A DNA stretch of 64,000 nt from Streptomyces griseoincarnatus (GTDB lineage Bacteria > Actinomycetota > Actinomycetes > Streptomycetales > Streptomycetaceae): positions 434,001-498,000 of the forward strand of contig BMTH01000003.1 in assembly GCA_014649575.1 (NCBI GenBank). Direction: 5' to 3'. The notes under the pieces were generated by a model. It ran no database searches. It was not told the origin of the DNA and saw only the letters and a program-made list of their open reading frames with translations. A program made the translations under genes and the position numbers. This document shows, piece by piece, positions 34,250 through 42,417 of the stretch (the stretch's first letter is position 1; each line of letters begins with the position of its first letter).

Positions 34250-36097
34250 ATGACTGAGAGCAACGGGTCCGACGCGCCGGACCGGGCGGACCACCAGACC
34301 GAGCGAGTGCAGCAGACCGGGGAGATGCCGGACTGGGAGAAGCGCTTCCGCGCGCCCCGGGTGTCCCTTCCCGACTGGGCGGAGGACGCCCCCGACCGTT
34401 CCCTGTTCGTGTCGAACGCGACGGGGACGTACGAGCTGTACGCATGGGACCGGGCGACCGGTGAGCAGCGCCAGGTGACCCACCGGCCGAACGGCACGAC
34501 GGACGGGGTGCTCTCGCCGGACGGCGAGTGGATCTGGTGGTTCGACGACAAGGACGGCGACGAGTTCGGCGTGTGGCGCCGCCAGCGCTTCTCCGGCGGC
34601 GAGGACGAGCTGGCCGCCCCGGGCCTGGACCCCTCGTACCCGGCGGGCCTCGCGCTGGGCCGCGACGGCCGCACGGCGGTCGTGGGCCGCTCCACCGACG
34701 AGGACGGTACGACGATCCACCTGGTGCGGACGGGCGAGGCGCCGGTGGAGCTGTACCGGCACCGCGAGTCGGCGGGCGTCGGCGACCTCTCCCACGACGG
34801 CTCGCTGATCGCCGTGGAGCACACGGAGCACGGGGACGCGATGCACTCGGCCCTGCGCGTGATGCGCCCCGACGGCACCACGGTCGCCGAGATGGACGAC
34901 ACCCGCGGCGGCACCGAGGAGCTGGGCCTGGAGGTGTTGGGCTTCGCACCCGTGGCGGGCGACACCCGGCTGCTCATCGGCCACCAGCGCCGCGGCCGCT
35001 GGGAGCCCATGGTGTGGGACGTGGCGACGGGCGAGGAGACCGACCTGGAGCTGGACCTCCCCGGCGACGTGAGCGCCGAGTGGTACCCGGACGGCAGCGC
35101 CCTGCTCATCGCCCACGGCTTCGAGGCCCGCGGCGAGCTCTTCCGCTACGACCTCGCCGCGCGCCGGCTGGAGAAGATCCCCACGCCGCGCGGCGCGGTC
35201 TCCGGTGCGACGGCCCGGCCCGACGGCACCGTGGAGTACCTGTGGTCGTCGGCCGCGCAGCCGCCGGCGGTCCGCTCCACGTCCGGCGGTGTGGTCCTGG
35301 ACCCGCCCGGCATGAAGTCGCCCGGCTCGGTGCCGGTGGAGGACGTGTGGGTGGAGGGGCCGGGCGGCCGCATCCACGCGCTCGTGCAGAAGCCGGCCGG
35401 CGCGACCGGCCCGCTGCCGACCGTCTTCGAGATCCACGGCGGCCCGACGTGGCACGACAGCGACTCCTTCGCGGCGGGCCCGGCGGCGTGGGTCGACCAC
35501 GGCTACGCGGTGGTCCGCGTCAACTACCGCGGCTCCACCGGATACGGCCGCGCCTGGACGGACGCCCTGAAGCACCGGGTGGGCCTGATCGAGCTGGAGG
35601 ACATCGCGGCGGTCCGCGAGTGGGCCGTCACCTCAGGCCTGGCCGACCCCGGCCGGCTGATCCTCACCGGCGGCTCCTGGGGCGGCTATCTGACCCTGCT
35701 GGGCCTCGGCACGCAGCCGGAGCACTGGGCGCTGGGCATCGCGGCGGTCCCGGTCGCCGACTACGTCACGGCGTACCACGACGAGATGGAAGCGCTGAAG
35801 GCCATGGACCGCACCCTGCTGGGCGGCACGCCCGAGGAGGTCCCCGAGCGCTTCGAGGCGTCGTCCCCCCTCACCTACGTCGACCAGGTGAAGGCCCCGG
35901 TCTACATCTCGGCGGGGGTGAACGACCCGCGCTGCCCGATCCAGCAGATCGAGAACTACGTGAAGCGGCTCGAGTCGCGCGACGCGGTCCACGAGGTCTA
36001 CCGCTACGACGCGGGGCACGGCTCGCTGGTGGTGGACGAACGGATCAAGCAGATCCGCCTGGAACTCGACTTCGCGGCCCGGCACCTGCCGATGTGA
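34250..36097 (+). CDS. S9-family prolyl oligopeptidase-like peptidase
   Basis: A 615-residue cytoplasmic serine peptidase: an N-terminal beta-propeller (repeated blades, e.g. TGTYELYAWDRATGEQRQVTHRP, FDDKDGDEFGVWRR) and a C-terminal alpha/beta hydrolase with oxyanion HGGPTW, nucleophile GGSWGG (Ser476), Asp559 (GVNDPRCP) and His590 (DAGHGS). These match the acylaminoacyl peptidase/dipeptidyl peptidase IV relatives. ATG 34250 is chosen over 34190 because the extra N-terminal residues look spurious. There is no signal peptide, so it probably recycles short peptides. A 10-bp-arm hairpin follows. Confidence 0.93.
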   Translation: MTESNGSDAPDRADHQTERVQQTGEMPDWEKRFRAPRVSLPDWAEDAPDRSLFVSNATGTYELYAWDRATGEQRQVTHRPNGTTDGVLSPDGEWIWWFDDKDGDEFGVWRRQRFSGGEDELAAPGLDPSYPAGLALGRDGRTAVVGRSTDEDGTTIHLVRTGEAPVELYRHRESAGVGDLSHDGSLIAVEHTEHGDAMHSALRVMRPDGTTVAEMDDTRGGTEELGLEVLGFAPVAGDTRLLIGHQRRGRWEPMVWDVATGEETDLELDLPGDVSAEWYPDGSALLIAHGFEARGELFRYDLAARRLEKIPTPRGAVSGATARPDGTVEYLWSSAAQPPAVRSTSGGVVLDPPGMKSPGSVPVEDVWVEGPGGRIHALVQKPAGATGPLPTVFEIHGGPTWHDSDSFAAGPAAWVDHGYAVVRVNYRGSTGYGRAWTDALKHRVGLIELEDIAAVREWAVTSGLADPGRLILTGGSWGGYLTLLGLGTQPEHWALGIAAVPVADYVTAYHDEMEALKAMDRTLLGGTPEEVPERFEASSPLTYVDQVKAPVYISAGVNDPRCPIQQIENYVKRLESRDAVHEVYRYDAGHGSLVVDERIKQIRLELDFAARHLPM

Positions 36098-36575
36098 CGG
36101 CGCCCCCGCGCGCCGGGGAGAGCTCCGGCTCCCTCCGGCGCGCGGAGGCCCCGAGCCCGTCATGACGGGAGCGGCCCCCGGGCCCTCCTCGGCCGCGTGC
36201 CGGCTCCACGTCGTGACCGCGCGGCTCCGCGCCTGCCGGGCGGAACGACGACGCGCTCCGTGGCGCGGGGTGTGCGGCTGCGGCCCCGCGTCCGCCGAGG
36301 CTCAGGTCCCTCGCCGCCGGCTCGCCGTGCGCCGGGGCTGACCCCGGGGGGGCGGGACCCCAGCTCACCCGCGCGTGGCGGCCCGCGTGTGCTGCCCCAG
36401 TCATGGTGTCCGCCGGAGGGCCGGCCCCTCGGCACGCCGCGTGCCGCACACCCGTCGCGGGCGGGGACCGCGAGGAGGGTCCGGCGCACCCTCGCCGGAC
36501 GCGAGGCCCCTGTACTGCTGCCCAAGGGCTGACGGGAGTCCGGTCACCCCGGAACGGCGGCGCCCCGCGCCGTGA
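36098..36575. other. Non-coding spacer between convergent genes
   Basis: A 478-bp, extremely GC-rich stretch. Besides the terminator, it contains a 14-bp perfect palindrome CCCGTCATGACGGG (36156-36169). Open frames exist on both strands, but their Arg/Pro/Gly-only composition and lack of start signals mark them as artefacts of GC content. I see no RNA gene. Confidence 0.5.
36107..36144 (+). terminator. Terminator after the S9 peptidase
   Basis: CGCGCGCCGG (36107-36116) pairs with CCGGCGCGCG (36135-36144), with GGAG/CTCC adding inner pairs. It lies 10 nt after the stop codon. Confidence 0.7.
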
Positions 36576-38531
36576 TCAGCGTGGGCTCCGCGTCCGCCGC
36601 CCCAGCAGTTCCGCCAGCCCCCGGCGGGTCGCCGCCAGGACCACGCGGTCGCCGGCGCGCAGGACGTAGGTGTCCGGCAGGTCCCACACCAGGCCGGAGC
36701 CCGGCGGCTCGGCACCCGCGGTGTCGCCCCGGGCGGCCGTGTCCAGGGCCAGCACCCGCCAGGCGCCTGGCCGGAACGCCTCAGCGACCGTGCGCCCCTC
36801 CAGCTGCGGGTGCCCGTCGACGACGACCGCCGCGAACAGCAGCACCCGCCGCTCCACGGGGATCGCGCCCAGGATCTGGCGCCCCATCATCGCCCCGGCG
36901 AAGGCGGGCGCGGCGAGGTGGGACACGGACCTGCTCCGGGTCAGCGCGGCCGGGTGGGCGGTGCGCAGCGTCCGGTAGACGGCCTTGGCGAAGTCGTCGT
37001 CGTACAGCCGCAGCACCGCCCGCAGGTCGGGGCGTACGGAGCGGGCGTAGAGGACGGCCTCCAGATTGGTGGTGTCGACGCTGGTCAGCGCGAGCAGCGC
37101 GTCCGCGCGGTGGATCTTCGCCGACTCCAGGACGCCCTCCTGGGTGACGTCCCCGACCACGACCGGTACGCGTAACCGCCGGGCGACGGCCATGCCCCGC
37201 GCCTCGGGGTCGGCCTCGACGCACACCACAGGGATGTGCAGTTCGCGCAGCCGGGTCAGCACCCGGGTGCCGATCTTGCCGAGCCCCAGCAGCACCACGT
37301 GCCCGCTGAGCCCGCGCGGCGGCTTCCGCAGCGCGGACGCCGTGCGGAAGGTCCCCAGCGCCTCCAGGACCGCCGCCAGCAGCACCGGCAGCAGCAGCAA
37401 CCCGACCAGCCCGGACAGCAGTTGCAGCACCTGCTGCCCGAGCGGCGCGTCGACCGCGGGATCGTTGATGGCGAACAGGTCGAGCAGCGTGATGTAGATG
37501 GCGTGCAGCGGATGGTCGTCGGTCACCACGATCAGTGCCACCGCCAGCGCGACCACCGCGGCCACCAGCCCCGCCAGCGACCAGCGCAGCCGCGCCGAGA
37601 ACAGCGAGGCGAACGGCATCACACCGGCCCGCCGGGCCGGCAGCGGGGGACCGGAGTACGACACCTGCTCCAGCACCACCGCACCGCGCCCGGTCGCCGC
37701 CGCCACCGCCTCCGCGTCCGGCAGCAGTCGAGGTCCGTCGCCGCTGTCCTCCGAACCTTCCGCGCCCGCAGGGTCGTTGCTGGTCGCGGACAGCAGCGCC
37801 AGCGTGCACAGCCCCGGGTCGGCCACCTCCCCGGGCCGCGGCGGCCGGCGCTCCACCGCCCGCAGCAGCAGCCCTTCCGCGTCGACGACCTTGCTGGTGC
37901 CGACGAGGGCGGTGGCGACCAGCGCGGGCGCGGTGGTGTCGGCGTCGGACAGCACGGTGGTGGCGATATCGGCGCCATGGCCCCCGTGGTGGCCCCCGTG
38001 ACCTCCGTGGCCGTCGCGGTGGCCCGCGGTCGTGCCGGCCGCCAGTTCGGCGGCCTGGTCGAGCAGTTCCTCGATGTGCTGGCCGAGCCGCCGGTTGTAG
38101 AGCCGCAGGACCAGGCGCAGCCGCGGATTGAGCCGGCGGGCGGTCAGCGCGGCGCGGATGTTCGTCTCGTCGTCGTCGTACACGAGGGCGAGCGCGGCGG
38201 CCCGGTCCACGCCCGCGTCGGCGAGCACGGCTTCGGTGGGCTCGGCGGCCTCCATCACCCGTTCGTCGGGGACGAGGGTGTCGTCGGAGTCGCCCGTGCC
38301 GCGGTTGACCGCGGTCACCATCCGGCCGAACAGCGCGGCGGAGGCGGCCCGGGCACGTCCGGCCATCGGCTGGGGCGGGGTGCGCCGCGAGGGCGGCACC
38401 ACGAGGACCACCTGTTCCCGGTACACGCCGCGCAGTTCGGTGGCGAGGCGGTGCGCCAGCCCGTCGTCGCCGCACACCACCATGTGGGTGGACGGATCGC
38501 TGGGCGGGGCGGGGTTGGGAAGGAGGCTCAC
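36576..38531 (-). CDS. Two-TM channel-like protein with two TrkA-N (RCK) domains
   Basis: About 651 residues. The order is: Rossmann/TrkA-N domain 1 (HMVVCGDDGLAHRLATEL, then VYDDDETNIRAALTARRLNP), a helix (FSARLRWSLAGLVAAVVALAVALIVV), a pore-like loop (YITLLDLFAINDPAVDAP), a second helix (LSGLVGLLLLPVLLAAVLEAL), TrkA-N domain 2 (GHVVLLGLGKIGTRVLTRLRE) and a TrkA-C-like end. This is the layout of NAD-gated K+ or ion channels, but the loop lacks a TVGYG filter. A His-rich insert (six His in 15 residues, coded at 37974-38021) lies in domain 1. The start is uncertain: GTG 38531 or 38534 is my choice. Confidence 0.8.
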   Translation of the reverse strand: MSLLPNPAPPSDPSTHMVVCGDDGLAHRLATELRGVYREQVVLVVPPSRRTPPQPMAGRARAASAALFGRMVTAVNRGTGDSDDTLVPDERVMEAAEPTEAVLADAGVDRAAALALVYDDDETNIRAALTARRLNPRLRLVLRLYNRRLGQHIEELLDQAAELAAGTTAGHRDGHGGHGGHHGGHGADIATTVLSDADTTAPALVATALVGTSKVVDAEGLLLRAVERRPPRPGEVADPGLCTLALLSATSNDPAGAEGSEDSGDGPRLLPDAEAVAAATGRGAVVLEQVSYSGPPLPARRAGVMPFASLFSARLRWSLAGLVAAVVALAVALIVVTDDHPLHAIYITLLDLFAINDPAVDAPLGQQVLQLLSGLVGLLLLPVLLAAVLEALGTFRTASALRKPPRGLSGHVVLLGLGKIGTRVLTRLRELHIPVVCVEADPEARGMAVARRLRVPVVVGDVTQEGVLESAKIHRADALLALTSVDTTNLEAVLYARSVRPDLRAVLRLYDDDFAKAVYRTLRTAHPAALTRSRSVSHLAAPAFAGAMMGRQILGAIPVERRVLLFAAVVVDGHPQLEGRTVAEAFRPGAWRVLALDTAARGDTAGAEPPGSGLVWDLPDTYVLRAGDRVVLAATRRGLAELLGRRTRSPR

Positions 38532-38729
38532 CACAGGGCAGAAGACTGCCTGATCGTGGCGGGTGGTTCCAGGGCGCACGACCGGCATGACGGGCGCACA
38601 GGTGAGGTGGACGCCGTACACCGAGGCGGGCGGTACGCGACCACGGACGTCGGACGCGTGCGGCGCTGCGTCACCACCTGGACACCGAGCGCTGACAGGC
38701 GTTTAACGCGTCTCATACATGTATGCGAC

Positions 38730-38757
38730 TTACACGAAATTTGTCGTACGGTAAACT
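38730..38757 (+). promoter_or_regulatory. Promoter in an AT-rich divergent spacer
   Basis: TTACAC (38730-38735), 16 bp, then TAAACT (38752-38757), in the most AT-rich patch of the area. Just upstream is a 12-bp perfect palindrome CATACATGTATG (38714-38725), a possible operator. It would drive the small gene at 38838 and perhaps the antiporter beyond it. Confidence 0.5.
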
Positions 38758-38837
38758 TTGCCTCGCCTTGGCGCTCTGCCGAGATGACGAACGCTCAGCC
38801 CGCGGGAAGCGGACCTGGATGCGAGGGGGGACGTGAC

Positions 38838-38942
38838 ATGAACCGACGCACAGTACGTCGTGACACGAACCGGCCCGTGCGCATCGACATCACCCCTCGC
38901 GACAGCGTTCCCGAACCCGGCACCGCCGTCTCCGGCGCCTGA
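38838..38942 (+). CDS. Small basic peptide gene upstream of the antiporter
   Basis: A 34-residue frame (begins MNRRTVRRDTNRPVRIDITP) with a good ribosome binding site, GCGAGGGGGG, and a recognisable promoter about 80 bp upstream. The peptide is Arg-rich at the N-terminus and ends EPGTAVSGA, with no membrane helix. It lies between the divergent RCK protein and the CPA2 antiporter gene, 238 bp before the latter. It could be a regulatory leader peptide or a small structural protein. I do not recognise a family. Confidence 0.45.
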   Translation: MNRRTVRRDTNRPVRIDITPRDSVPEPGTAVSGA

Positions 38943-39180
38943 CGCCCGGCCGCCCGCCCACCCTCCGTCAGGGGCGCGGCAGCCCGCCCGTACGCCACCG
39001 CCCGCCTGACCCGGGCCCCCCGGCGTCGCGCCGTTCGCGGACCAGGCCCACCCGCCGTCACCTCTCACCGCACACCCGCGGATCCCGCGCGCGACCCGGC
39101 GCCCCGCCGTCCGCACGCATCTCACCCGAACCCTTCTCAGGCACTGACGCCGCCGTCACCGACCCGGAGGACCGACGCCC

Positions 39181-40383
39181 GTGCACGACACCGCCACCAT
39201 GCTCATCGAACTGGGCGCGATCATCCTCGTCCTGGGCCTGCTGGGCCGCCTCGCCGGACGCGTGGGCTTCTCGCCCATCCCGCTGTACCTGCTCGTCGGA
39301 CTCGCCTTCGGCCACGGCGGCATCCTGGCGCTGCAGGCCAGCGAGGAGTTCATCGCCGTCGGCGCCGAGATCGGCGTCATCCTGCTGCTGCTCATGCTGG
39401 GCCTGGAGTACAGCGCGTCCGAGCTGGTCACCAACCTGAGGACGCAGTATCCGTCCGGGGCGGTGGACTTCGTCCTCAACGCGGTGCCGGGCGCCGTGGC
39501 GGCGCTGATCCTCGGCTGGGGCCCGGTCGCGGCGGTCGCGCTGGCCGGCGTCACGTGGATCTCCTCCTCCGGTGTGATCGCGAAGGTGCTCGGGGATCTG
39601 CGCCGGCTCGGCAACCGCGAGACACCGGTGGTGCTCGGCGTCCTCGTCATCGAGGACCTGGCGATGGCGGTCTACCTGCCGATCCTCATCGCCGTGCTGG
39701 CGGGCGCGGGTCTGGCGGGCGGTTCGGTCACCCTGCTGATCGCGCTCGGCACCGTGGGCGCCGTCCTCTACCTGGCACTGCGCCACGGACGCCTGATCAG
39801 CCGCGCGGTGTCCTCGGACAACGCGGAGATGCTGCTGCTGGTCGTGCTGGGCCTGACGCTCCTCGTCGCGGGTGTCGCACAGGAACTGCAGGTGTCGGCG
39901 GCCGTCGGCGCGTTCCTCGTGGGCATCGCCCTGTCCGGGGAGGTCGCCGAGGGCGCGAGCAACCTGCTCACCCCGCTGCGGGACCTGTTCGCCGCCGTTT
40001 TCTTCGTCTTCTTCGGCCTGTCCACCGACCCGTCGGACATCCCGCCGGTCCTGGTCCCGGCGCTGCTCCTGGCGATCGTCACCGCGTCAACGAAGATCGC
40101 GACGGGCTGGTACGCGGCCCGGCGCGCGGGCATCAAGGGCGCCGGCCGCTGGAGGGCGGGCGGCACGCTGGTGGCGCGCGGTGAGTTCTCCGTCGTCATC
40201 GCGGGTCTCGCGGTCGGCGTGGAGCCCCGCATCGGCCCGCTGGCCACGGCGTACGTCCTGATCCTGGTCGTCGTCGGCCCGCTGACCGCGCGCTGGACAG
40301 AGCCGCTGGCCCGCAAGGTCACCGGCCGTCCGGAGACGCCCGTGGAGCCGGGGAGGGCTGCGCCGGAGCCGGTGAAGGTGTGA
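39181..40383 (+). CDS. CPA2-family cation:proton antiporter (KefB/KhtU-like)
   Basis: A 400-residue membrane protein with about twelve helices and the CPA2 pattern: LVGLAFGHGG, GVILLLLMLGLEYSA, the signature LAGVTWISSSGVIAKVLGDL, VLGVLVIEDLAMAVYLPI (with the catalytic-type Glu-Asp), and AAVGAFLVGIALSGEVAEGA. No TrkA domain is fused, and a separate TrkA-C protein is encoded next door, as in the Bacillus KhtTU K+/H+ system. GTG 39181 follows CCGGAGGA. It is convergent with its putative regulatory subunit, 18 bp apart. Confidence 0.93.
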   Translation: MHDTATMLIELGAIILVLGLLGRLAGRVGFSPIPLYLLVGLAFGHGGILALQASEEFIAVGAEIGVILLLLMLGLEYSASELVTNLRTQYPSGAVDFVLNAVPGAVAALILGWGPVAAVALAGVTWISSSGVIAKVLGDLRRLGNRETPVVLGVLVIEDLAMAVYLPILIAVLAGAGLAGGSVTLLIALGTVGAVLYLALRHGRLISRAVSSDNAEMLLLVVLGLTLLVAGVAQELQVSAAVGAFLVGIALSGEVAEGASNLLTPLRDLFAAVFFVFFGLSTDPSDIPPVLVPALLLAIVTASTKIATGWYAARRAGIKGAGRWRAGGTLVARGEFSVVIAGLAVGVEPRIGPLATAYVLILVVVGPLTARWTEPLARKVTGRPETPVEPGRAAPEPVKV

Positions 40384-40401
40384 GGACCTCGGGGCTGCGG
40401 G

Positions 40402-40890
40402 TCACTCGCGACCGAGGACGCCGGCGGCCACACCGACACCCTCACGGGTGCCGATGACGATGAGGGTGTCGCCGCCGGCCAGCCGGAAGTCCGGTCCGGG
40501 GGAGGGAATGGCCTCGGCGCGGCGCAGTACGGCGACGACGGACACACCGGTCTCGGTGCGCATCCGGGTGTCGCCGAGCAGGCGCCCGTTCCAGTAGGAG
40601 GTCGACGGCAGTTCGATCCGCTCGGCGACCAGCCCCAGTTCGGCCGTCGCCAGCAGGTTCGGGCTGTGGTGCGAGGGAAGCAGCGCGTCGACGACGGTGT
40701 CGGCCTCCTCGGCGTTCAGCTTCAGGCACACCGCGGTGTCGTCCGGGTCGTCCCCGCGGTAGACGTTCAGCGTCCGGGAACCGTCGAGGTGGGCGATCAC
40801 CGACAACCGCCGCCGCTCCCGCGTCACGAGGTCGTACCGCACCCCGATCCCCGGCAGCGGAGTGTGCCCCATACGCCCGACGCCGCCCAT
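40402..40890 (-). CDS. TrkA-C domain regulatory protein of the antiporter (KhtT-like)
   Basis: A 162-residue soluble protein. The N-terminal part (PLPGIGVRYDLVTRERRRLSVIAHLDGSRTLNVY) resembles the KhtT N-domain. The C-terminal TrkA-C/RCK-C domain has LVAERIELPSTSYWNGRLLGDTRMRTETGVSVVAVLR and FRLAGGDTLIVIGTREGVGVAAGVL. In KhtTU-type systems such a subunit gates the antiporter in response to pH or nucleotides. ATG 40890 (MGGVGRMGHT) is chosen. An extra 10 residues upstream are possible. Convergent rather than operonic arrangement with the antiporter is slightly unusual. Confidence 0.88.
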   Translation of the reverse strand: MGGVGRMGHTPLPGIGVRYDLVTRERRRLSVIAHLDGSRTLNVYRGDDPDDTAVCLKLNAEEADTVVDALLPSHHSPNLLATAELGLVAERIELPSTSYWNGRLLGDTRMRTETGVSVVAVLRRAEAIPSPGPDFRLAGGDTLIVIGTREGVGVAAGVLGRE

Positions 40891-41031
40891 GACCGTCCCC
40901 CTGCACCGTCTCGGATTCACCTACGGGCCATGACCGACGGCACCCTACGACACGGGGGGTGGGGGACGACATCCGGGTGGGGGGAGGGAGAGAGCGGCAG
41001 CTCTCGACGACCGAACCCCCTTGATACGTAG

Positions 41032-41118
41032 GTACTCACGCTGCTGCACTACGAACGCGACTTCGAGACAATCGCGCGCGCCACGGGCCAGCCGGTCCGG
41101 ATGATCGACCTGAAGTAG
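41032..41118 (+). pseudogene. C-terminal remnant of a VapC-type PIN toxin
   Basis: The frame VLTLLHYERDFETIARATGQ, continuing PVRMIDLK and a stop at 41116-41118, is the usual end of VapC-like PIN ribonucleases (LHYDxDFxxIAxxTGQ...). It opens directly after an in-frame stop at 41029-41031, so only about 28 residues remain and the catalytic N-terminal acidic residues are gone. It is distinct from the intact PIN toxin at 42418. Confidence 0.7.
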
Positions 41119-41158
41119 CCGGGTGGCAGGCCGGCGCGTCTGCTCCGCACGGCCATAC

Positions 41159-41254
41159 CTGGTGCAGCACCGGCACGATCCGCTCCTTCGCCGACTCCGT
41201 GACGCGGCCCGCCGGGCCCGAGATCGAGACGGCCGTCGCCGTGGGCGCAACGGC
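41159..41254 (-). pseudogene. Remnant of an IclR-family regulator
   Basis: The minus-strand frame VAPTATAVSISGPAGRVTES, continuing AKERIVPVLHQ, matches the C-terminal effector-domain end of IclR regulators (aalSVSGPxxRmT...). No HTH domain or longer effector domain can be traced upstream without stops or frame changes. It is a fragment only. Confidence 0.5.
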
Positions 41255-41332
41255 ACGCCCGGCACGCCGCAACAGAAGGGGCAGACCGCCCCCCGCCAGT
41301 TTCCCGGCTGAGGGCGGCCAGGGGGCCCGACG

Positions 41333-41926
41333 TCAGGCGCGGCCGAGCTCCGCGGCGCCGAAGGACACGTCGAAGCGGTCGCACCAGATGCTCACGCTGG
41401 TGTAACGGGACGGGTCGACGTCCTTGGGCACCGCGTAGTTCTGGCTCCCCTTGTTGCCCTTGAGCTTGCCGAGACTGACGTACTCGCCGTCGTCGAAGAC
41501 GTGCCAGCCGGCCCGTCCCTCCTTCACCGGCGCGTCGGTCAGCCACACCCGCAGGTCCGGTCCGTTGCTCGTGTCGAGGTTCTCCAGCCGGACGACATGC
41601 GAGCCGTCGTCCAGCCGTACGAGCTTCACCGTGCCCGAGGTCGCGTGCTCATGGCTGATCAGCTCACCGTCGGCCAGCGTCCGGGGTCCGGCAGGCGAGG
41701 AGGGTGCCCCGGACGGCTCCGTCCCGGCGGCCTCCGGGCCGGCCGGCTGCTGCTCCTGGTCGGGATCAGGGGTCGCCTGGGCCGTGGGCAGGGCCTCCTC
41801 CACGGTCTGGTCCTGCCACAGCTTCCACGGCTGGAACCAGTACAGCCCGAAGCCTGCCGCGGCGACCGTCACCAGCAGCACCCCGAGGCCCAACGGCCTG
41901 CCGAGCAGCCTCCGTACGCGTGTCAT
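41333..41926 (-). CDS. Membrane-anchored DM13-domain protein
   Basis: A 197-residue protein with an N-terminal anchor (RPLGLGVLLVTVAAAGFGLYWF), a Pro/Gln/Glu-rich extracytoplasmic linker (TAQATPDPDQEQQPAGPEAA), and a C-terminal DM13 (electron-transfer-type DOMON-like) domain: SHEHATSGTVKLVRLDDGSHVVRLENLDTSNGPDLRVWL, GEYVSLGKLKGNKGSQNYAVPKDVDPSRYTSVSIWCDRFDVSFGAAEL. The conserved single Cys of DM13 is present in SIWCDRF. The role is probably surface redox or adhesion, unproven. ATG 41926 is preferred, although the frame remains open further upstream into the tRNA-derived repeat. Confidence 0.87.
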   Translation of the reverse strand: MTRVRRLLGRPLGLGVLLVTVAAAGFGLYWFQPWKLWQDQTVEEALPTAQATPDPDQEQQPAGPEAAGTEPSGAPSSPAGPRTLADGELISHEHATSGTVKLVRLDDGSHVVRLENLDTSNGPDLRVWLTDAPVKEGRAGWHVFDDGEYVSLGKLKGNKGSQNYAVPKDVDPSRYTSVSIWCDRFDVSFGAAELGRA

Positions 41927-42150
41927 GCCCGCCCGCCTCTCCCCTTTTCCGGTCAGATTGTCGTCCCCCATCCAACTAGCCGGGCGGCCGTCCCCGCACC
42001 GCAGGGAGGTGACGAAACCCTTACGACGCACCCGCGCGCACGGCCGAGACGGGGGACCGGTTCTCGGGCGGGCTTCGACAGCGGCGTCGTCGGCCCGGAG
42101 GACGGGGATCGCGTCGTCGGTGTTCACGCAGACAGGCACGCAAGCGCAAA

Positions 42151-42189
42151 AGGTGAGGCACCTACTCAATTTGAGTAGGCGCCTCACCT
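42151..42189 (-). terminator. Terminator-like hairpin beside the duplicated tRNA end
   Basis: An imperfect 39-nt palindrome (AGGTGAGGCACCTACTCAA / TTGAGTAGGCGCCTCACCT, one mismatched pair) lying 13 nt from the duplicated tRNA 3' half. It is a near copy of the perfect hairpin at 44018-44057. Confidence 0.75.
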
Positions 42190-42202
42190 GCTGTATGGCT
42201 GT

Positions 42203-42243
42203 CGGGGTGGCGGGATTTGAACCCACGACCTCTTCGTCCCGAA
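42203..42243 (-). repeat. Duplicated 3' half of tRNA-Pro (att-like site)
   Basis: These 41 nt, from the anticodon loop to the 3' end, are identical to the tRNA-Pro gene at 44071-44111. Identity continues through TATGGCTGT on the 3' side. The 5' half of the tRNA is absent (sequence diverges after GTCCCGAA), so it is not a functional tRNA. It is the expected attachment-site duplication left by a tRNA-targeting integrase. Confidence 0.9.
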
Positions 42244-42417
42244 TGAGGATCGGTTGATGATCTTTCCCGCATGGACTGTGTTTGCGCAGGTCAGGTCGGT
42301 GGTCCTGGTTGGTCTCGGGAGGCGTGGAGAGGACTTCGGGAGCGGGTCGGCTCCCAGATGGCTCCCAAGGGTCGCGGGTGCTCACCAGTGTGGATGTGGG
42401 CGCTGGAGGGGGCGAGG

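Larger units (their letters stand above)
40891..41332. other. Gene-remnant spacer
   Basis: A 442-bp region with no intact gene. It contains a C-terminal fragment of a PIN-domain toxin and a C-terminal fragment of an IclR-type regulator on the other strand (annotated separately). The rest is GC-skewed low-complexity sequence (G-rich at 40956-41000). It looks like the scar of past insertions and deletions. Confidence 0.6.

Noticed and set aside
36098..36575. Several open frames of 80-120 codons on both strands after the S9 peptidase.
   Set aside because: Composition is almost only Arg, Pro, Gly and Ala with no ribosome binding site or family motif. They overlap each other and a terminator. They are by-products of about 80% GC.
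38838..38942. A RiPP (lanthipeptide) precursor gene.
   Set aside because: The peptide has few Ser/Thr, no Cys, and no modification enzyme is adjacent. A small regulatory or unknown peptide is a better description.
42203..42243. A second tRNA-Pro gene.
   Set aside because: Only the 3' half is present. The acceptor 5' strand, D-arm and half of the anticodon stem are replaced by unrelated sequence, so it cannot fold as a tRNA.
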